Of a stretch of DNA of 64,000 nt, positions 60,665-64,000 are shown piece by piece. Source of the stretch: M3007 sp041392625. GTDB taxonomy: Bacteria; Bacteroidota; Bacteroidia; Chitinophagales; Saprospiraceae. The stretch spans positions 11,972 to 75,971 of the forward strand of contig JAWKLR010000017.1 in NCBI GenBank assembly GCA_041392625.1. The letters run 5' to 3'. The first letter of the stretch is position 1, and each line of letters starts with the position of its first letter. Under the pieces are notes generated by a model that made no database searches, was not told where the DNA came from, and was given only the letters and a program-made list of their open reading frames with translations. A program made the position numbers and the translations under genes.

Positions 60665-62482
60665 ATGATTTCAGGATTGGTTGCAGGCTTCTACACTGTA
60701 ACAGTAACCGATGACGATACTGGTTGTGAGCGCATTGATTCTGTAGAGGTTCTTGAAGGACTCAAACTGAAATTGACAGTAGGCATGGCTACTGGTTCTC
60801 AGGGACAAATTGTTTCTGTGCCAGTAACAGTTGAAAACTTCATTGATATTTATGCCTTCTCATTCTCTGCAGCCGTTGATCTGGCTTCTGTAGGAACCGT
60901 AGTAGGCATTTCAACTGTTGAGCCAACCATTGCTCCAACACTGGTTGATAACGTAGTGACAGGTACACTGTCTATCCTTTGGGCTGATCCAAACCAGAAC
61001 CCATTGACTCTTCCAGACAGCACCATTTTGTTCTACATTGATGTGGAATTGGATGCAAATGCTCCTGTTGGATCTATGAGTGATGTGAATATCCTGGATG
61101 CTCCAGTAATTATCGACTTCCTCCAGGATCAGAGTGGCCAGCCGGTATCTACCATGGTGGATATCATGAATGGAAAAGTAACTATTGACAACGTATCTAA
61201 CGACCTGGTACTTGCAGGTGATATTCAGACCTGGGCAAACCCCGAAGTAATGGGTAGCGTAGAAAAACCTGTTGCAAATGTGGATGTAGCACTTACCGGC
61301 GGCTTGTCTGCCAACTTCCTCACAGATGTAACCGGTATGTATGACTTTATGGTAGCAGGAGGTGTGAACACCGTAACTTCTGCTTCTAAGGATACTCCGG
61401 GTAACGCAGGTATTACTGCAGGTGACTTGCTCCGTATCGTAAACCATATCTTTGGAGATACATTGACTTCTCCATACCAGTGGGTTGCTGCGGATGTTAA
61501 CAACAGTTTGACTATTTCTCTTGCGGATTACCTCTTGATCCAGCGTGTGGTATTGGGAACTGACCTGCATTTGCAGACAGCACCTGACTGGAAGTTTATT
61601 CCTAAGTCGTATGTGTTCCCATCCAATGATACGCCGATGTTCGGACCGCTTACAAACCCAATTCCAGAGACCATCGAACACACTCCTGTGACGATGTCCT
61701 TCCTGGATGATGATTTTGTAGCAGTTCGTATGGGTGACGTGAATGGTAATACTCCTGTTAGCGCCAACGACGATTCCAACGATCGTACCGGCGACCATGA
61801 AACACTGTATTTCAACCTGATGGATATGCCGGTTCAGGCTGGCCAAACCATCAGTGTACCATTTATGGCAAGTGAATTCAAAGGCCGCCAGTCATACCAA
61901 ATGACTTTGGTATTTGATCCGGAAGTACTTGAACTGAGCCAGATTGAAATGGGTGCTTTGCCTAAACTTGAGGAAAGTAACTTTGGTACTGCGCATCTGG
62001 AAAATGGTTACCTGACTACCGTTTGGGTAAGCCTTGATCCGGTAAGCATGAAAGATGGAGAGGTGCTCTTTACACTTCATTTCCGCGCGACAGGCAGCAG
62101 CAATGCACTTTCTAGTGTCCTTAAAGCAGGTTCTCAGATTACGAAAGCCGAAGCATACACACTGGATGGTGAAACAATGGATGTTGACCTCCGCTATGAG
62201 CAGGGAACTTTGGGTTCAGATGTATTTGCTCTTTATCAAAATACTCCAAACCCATTCTATAACCAGACAACCATTTCATTCCGTTTACCAGAAGCAGGCC
62301 GTGCTACCTTGCGCGTGTTCAATACTGCTGGTCAATTGGTGAAATTGCATACTGCGACATACGACAAAGGGTACAACCAGATTCAGTTGCAAAAAGGAGA
62401 CTTTGGTGCTCCTGGAGTTTACTGGTATGAACTGGAAACCGCTACGAACAGTGATCGGAAGAAAATGATTCTGATCGATTAA
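60665..62482 (+). CDS. Giant HYR protein, C-terminal segment: cohesin-like, dockerin-like and T9SS modules
   Basis: The open frame holds the end of a SprB-like repeat (GLVAGFYTVTVTDDDTGC) and a cohesin-like sandwich (KLTVGMATGSQGQIVSVPVT). A dockerin-like segment follows (GITAGDLLRIVNHIFG then YQWVAADVNNSLTISLADYL), with paired Asp-Asn Ca-binding-like loops, and then a second cohesin-like domain (FDPEVLELSQIEMGALPKLE). The last module is the T9SS type A tail (LYQNTPNPFYNQTTISFRLP...LRVFNTAGQLVKLH), ending KKMILID. This segment shows no frame slip. It is clearly paralogous to the corresponding part at 13.9-14.7 kb, which suggests both proteins are anchored or assembled alike. The first codon shown is internal. 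Confidence 0.87.
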   Translation: MISGLVAGFYTVTVTDDDTGCERIDSVEVLEGLKLKLTVGMATGSQGQIVSVPVTVENFIDIYAFSFSAAVDLASVGTVVGISTVEPTIAPTLVDNVVTGTLSILWADPNQNPLTLPDSTILFYIDVELDANAPVGSMSDVNILDAPVIIDFLQDQSGQPVSTMVDIMNGKVTIDNVSNDLVLAGDIQTWANPEVMGSVEKPVANVDVALTGGLSANFLTDVTGMYDFMVAGGVNTVTSASKDTPGNAGITAGDLLRIVNHIFGDTLTSPYQWVAADVNNSLTISLADYLLIQRVVLGTDLHLQTAPDWKFIPKSYVFPSNDTPMFGPLTNPIPETIEHTPVTMSFLDDDFVAVRMGDVNGNTPVSANDDSNDRTGDHETLYFNLMDMPVQAGQTISVPFMASEFKGRQSYQMTLVFDPEVLELSQIEMGALPKLEESNFGTAHLENGYLTTVWVSLDPVSMKDGEVLFTLHFRATGSSNALSSVLKAGSQITKAEAYTLDGETMDVDLRYEQGTLGSDVFALYQNTPNPFYNQTTISFRLPEAGRATLRVFNTAGQLVKLHTATYDKGYNQIQLQKGDFGAPGVYWYELETATNSDRKKMILID

Positions 62483-62494
62483 TATGATAATTGT

Positions 62495-62555
62495 GGTTAT
62501 GGGCGAGATATAGAAAAATCTATAATATATTTGAGTCTATATCGAGCCCATAACC
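62495..62555 (+). terminator. Terminator after the giant gene
   Basis: GGTTATGGGC pairs with GCCCATAACC, and GATATAGA pairs with TCTATATC on top, giving a stem of 18 bp with a symmetric GA/GA bulge and a loop of about 21 bases. TGTTTTAATAATTTT follows. A TATATTTG motif lies in the loop (62526-62533). Confidence 0.75.
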
Positions 62556-62650
62556 TGTTTTAATAATTTTGAATTTGTTTTCCTAAGGCACCACTGTCCA
62601 TTGCAAATTCATAGAGCCTGCATTCTCTAATCGTCTGATATTCCAATACC

Positions 62651-64000
62651 ATGAGAAATAGATTACTCATCCTGACCTTGTTGTTTTCTGCTTTTCTAGC
62701 CACAACAGCAAATGCTCAGGTAATCCTGAAAACCGATACCATTGAAATTGATTGTGCTTCAATGGACACGTTTTGGGTACCTATTACTGTTCAAAATTTC
62801 AACGCTGTTGGTTCCTTCCAATTCACCTTGTCGTGGGATACTGCCAACCTGAACTACATTTACACCAGTGATGTAGATCCGGCATTCTTAGGCCCCAACG
62901 TTTTATTGGGTTTTGATACAACCAACTTCATCGCCCAGGGCCAGATGACTTTTTTCTGGACAAACTTTGGGGGAAGTACCGTCCCTGACGGAAACGAGTT
63001 GTTTTCGGTGGCATTTGTCCGAACTGGTGGTAGTTTTACCCCGGTAGAATTTGCCAACATGCCTGTTTCCATAGAAGTTACAGACCCATCTGGAAATGAA
63101 ATTCCATGGGAAGTAATGAGTGGAGGCATTGTTCCGATTGATACTGGAGGGCCATCCGTTGAGTGTCCAGCCGACCTAACCGTGATGGTACCTGTCCCTT
63201 CTCCAATTCCTGGATTGGAATTGGTAGACCAAATGGATAACTGCGAAATAGACAACGTTGGGTTTGTAAGTACCGGTGCAACCGTGCTCAACGAACCAAA
63301 CACACCAGATGCAAGTGGATTTACATACAACTTTGGTGATACAGAAATAACATATACTGCAACAGACGTTGGCGGTAATACCGCTAGCTGTTCATTTACC
63401 CTGACCGTAGAAGACTCGGGTGGGGGAGACCTGACTATTATTGCAGGAAATACCGTAACCTCCTGTGGTGAATCTGTCGCCATAGATATTACGGCTGTAA
63501 ATTTTGATTCCATTGGATCTCTCCAGTTCTCGCTGGGATGGCTCAACACCGTTTTGCAATACGACTCCATTGGAAATTTCAACTCTTCGCTTACACTCGA
63601 CTCCATCAACAACTTTGGATACAACTCCGTAAACGATGGATTCATTTCTTTTGCGTGGACAACGTTTGCTCAGGGTGGTAATTCCATCCCAAACAACGAT
63701 ATCCTGTTTACCTTGTATTTTACCGTTGTTGGAAATGACGGAGGCTCAACCGGTTTGGATTTTGGTGACTTCCCTGCTGTGCAGGAAGCATTTACCAGCG
63801 CCACCATGCCTCCTTCTGAAATCATGTTTATCACGGTGAACGGTGCACTCACGATCAATGATATGATCGCACCAACCTTGGTTTGTCCTAACGACACAAC
63901 AGTTGTAGCAGCAAGCGGACAAACTACTGCCATGGTAACCGGACTAGATCCAATGCTCAGCGATAACTGCCCAGGCGGTTTGGATCTCAGTTGGACCGCA
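62651..64000 (+). CDS. Secreted cohesin-like/HYR protein (partial, runs off the window)
   Basis: From ATG 62651 the frame is open to the window end (450 codons). It begins with a signal peptide (MRNRLLILTLLFSAFLATTANAQ). A cohesin-like sandwich follows (VPITVQNFNAVGSFQFTLSW), then an HYR repeat (FGDTEITYTATDVGGNTASC and SFTLTVEDSGGG). A second cohesin-like domain is next (AIDITAVNFDSIGSLQFSLG), then the start of another HYR repeat (APTLVCPNDTT). It is a paralogue of the C-terminal region of the giant gene upstream, so the two are probably a functional pair. The end, where a T9SS tail is expected, lies outside the window. No frame slip is seen. Confidence 0.88.
   Translation, partial: MRNRLLILTLLFSAFLATTANAQVILKTDTIEIDCASMDTFWVPITVQNFNAVGSFQFTLSWDTANLNYIYTSDVDPAFLGPNVLLGFDTTNFIAQGQMTFFWTNFGGSTVPDGNELFSVAFVRTGGSFTPVEFANMPVSIEVTDPSGNEIPWEVMSGGIVPIDTGGPSVECPADLTVMVPVPSPIPGLELVDQMDNCEIDNVGFVSTGATVLNEPNTPDASGFTYNFGDTEITYTATDVGGNTASCSFTLTVEDSGGGDLTIIAGNTVTSCGESVAIDITAVNFDSIGSLQFSLGWLNTVLQYDSIGNFNSSLTLDSINNFGYNSVNDGFISFAWTTFAQGGNSIPNNDILFTLYFTVVGNDGGSTGLDFGDFPAVQEAFTSATMPPSEIMFITVNGALTINDMIAPTLVCPNDTTVVAASGQTTAMVTGLDPMLSDNCPGGLDLSWTA

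Larger units (their letters stand above)
54069..62482 (+). pseudogene. Giant HYR-repeat surface protein with cohesin-like, dockerin-like and T9SS modules, broken by frame slips
   Basis: About 8.4 kb reads as one protein of roughly 2800 residues if the frame slips are repaired. The signal peptide (LLAWTLFGLLSFGISNNLNAQ) follows ATG 54069. Then come about 22 HYR repeats, each ending in a motif such as TAEDPSGNSATCAFSVTVND. After these are a SprB-like repeat, a cohesin-like sandwich, a dockerin-like segment and a second cohesin-like domain (in 60665-62482), and the T9SS tail. Frames change at about 55.90, 56.40, 56.67, 56.85, 57.17, 57.73, 58.04, 58.22, 58.58, 59.92, 60.1, 60.23, 60.4 and 60.56 kb. 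Both ends are clean. HYR modules belong to adhesive or matrix proteins. This span gives the whole gene; the open segments are listed separately. Confidence 0.75.

Noticed and set aside
30879..60700. A variant genetic code or programmed frameshifting to explain the broken frames
   Set aside because: TAA, TAG and TGA all act as normal stops in intact genes, and the slips occur at different short homopolymers without a common slippery motif.
60911..61846. Long open frame antisense to the C-terminal modules of the giant gene
   Set aside because: The plus strand encodes cohesin-like and dockerin-like modules here; the antisense protein has no domain features.
62860..63645. Open frame of 261 codons antisense to the last gene
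   Set aside because: It overlaps a continuous plus-strand frame with signal peptide, cohesin-like and HYR modules.
1..64000. tRNA, rRNA and CRISPR arrays
   Set aside because: No cloverleaf-like T-loop sequence, no ribosomal RNA segment and no regular spacer-repeat array was seen in reading both strands; a profile search would be needed to exclude a tRNA with certainty.

Overview
The window looks like a chromosomal segment of a Bacteroidota bacterium, most likely a Saprospiria-type organism (Lewinella/Haliscomenobacter-like). The signs are: several large secreted proteins ending in type IX secretion (T9SS) sorting tails, HYR and SprB-like repeats, a TonB-dependent receptor with an N-terminal carboxypeptidase-regulatory-like domain, a fused CcoN-CcoO cytochrome oxidase, nspC, GWxTD and WG-repeat proteins, and several upstream TAnnTTTG (-7) promoter motifs of the Bacteroidota type. 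The lineage is inferred from gene content only; no rRNA or tRNA gene was seen.

Layout. 1-9 kb: the 3' end of a Tex-like gene, a DoxX-like membrane protein, a Gfo/Idh/MocA oxidoreductase, rluF, glycerate kinase, a lipoprotein, nspC, a 49-residue membrane miniprotein and a POT peptide transporter, then a repeat-rich gap. 8.7-17.2 kb: a damaged small secreted protein and a minus-strand series of exported proteins (GWxTD protein, CocE/NonD-type hydrolase, small secreted protein, dockerin-like T9SS protein, TlpA-like thioredoxin). 17.4-20.5 kb: leuS carrying an unusual in-frame insertion of about 117 residues, followed by a PIN/antitoxin pair. 21.5-31.1 kb: a class V aminotransferase plus WG-repeat protein, a TonB receptor, ubiX, two linked unknown genes, a DUF2141 protein, and a membrane/coiled-coil pair. 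31.1-35.8 kb: an AT-rich accessory segment with a REPIN-like inverted repeat, five copies of an octamer, and a frame-shattered nuclease-helicase-HA gene of the kind found in defence loci. 35.8-42.1 kb: a complete structural cbb3 oxidase operon (ccoS, ccoNO fusion, ccoQ-like, ccoP, ccoG, fixH-like, SafE-like) with stem-loops between cistrons. 42.4-53.5 kb: a TIR-like membrane protein, a 1347-residue T9SS protein, murB, a coiled-coil secreted protein, prolyl oligopeptidase and CorA. 54-64 kb: a giant HYR-repeat surface protein with cohesin-like, dockerin-like and T9SS modules, followed by a second cohesin-like/HYR protein running off the end.

Two themes stand out. First, the cell-surface genes (13.7-15.9, 43.3-47.4, 54-64 kb) share modules: cohesin-like sandwiches, dockerin-like segments, HYR repeats and T9SS tails. 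They could form a matrix or scaffold outside the outer membrane. Second, many genes are broken by one-base gains or losses in short homopolymers, including core genes such as ccoNO and prolyl oligopeptidase. The breaks cluster at 31.8-35.4 and 55.9-60.6 kb. I read most of these as consensus-sequence errors rather than biology, so the 'pseudogene' calls below are provisional.
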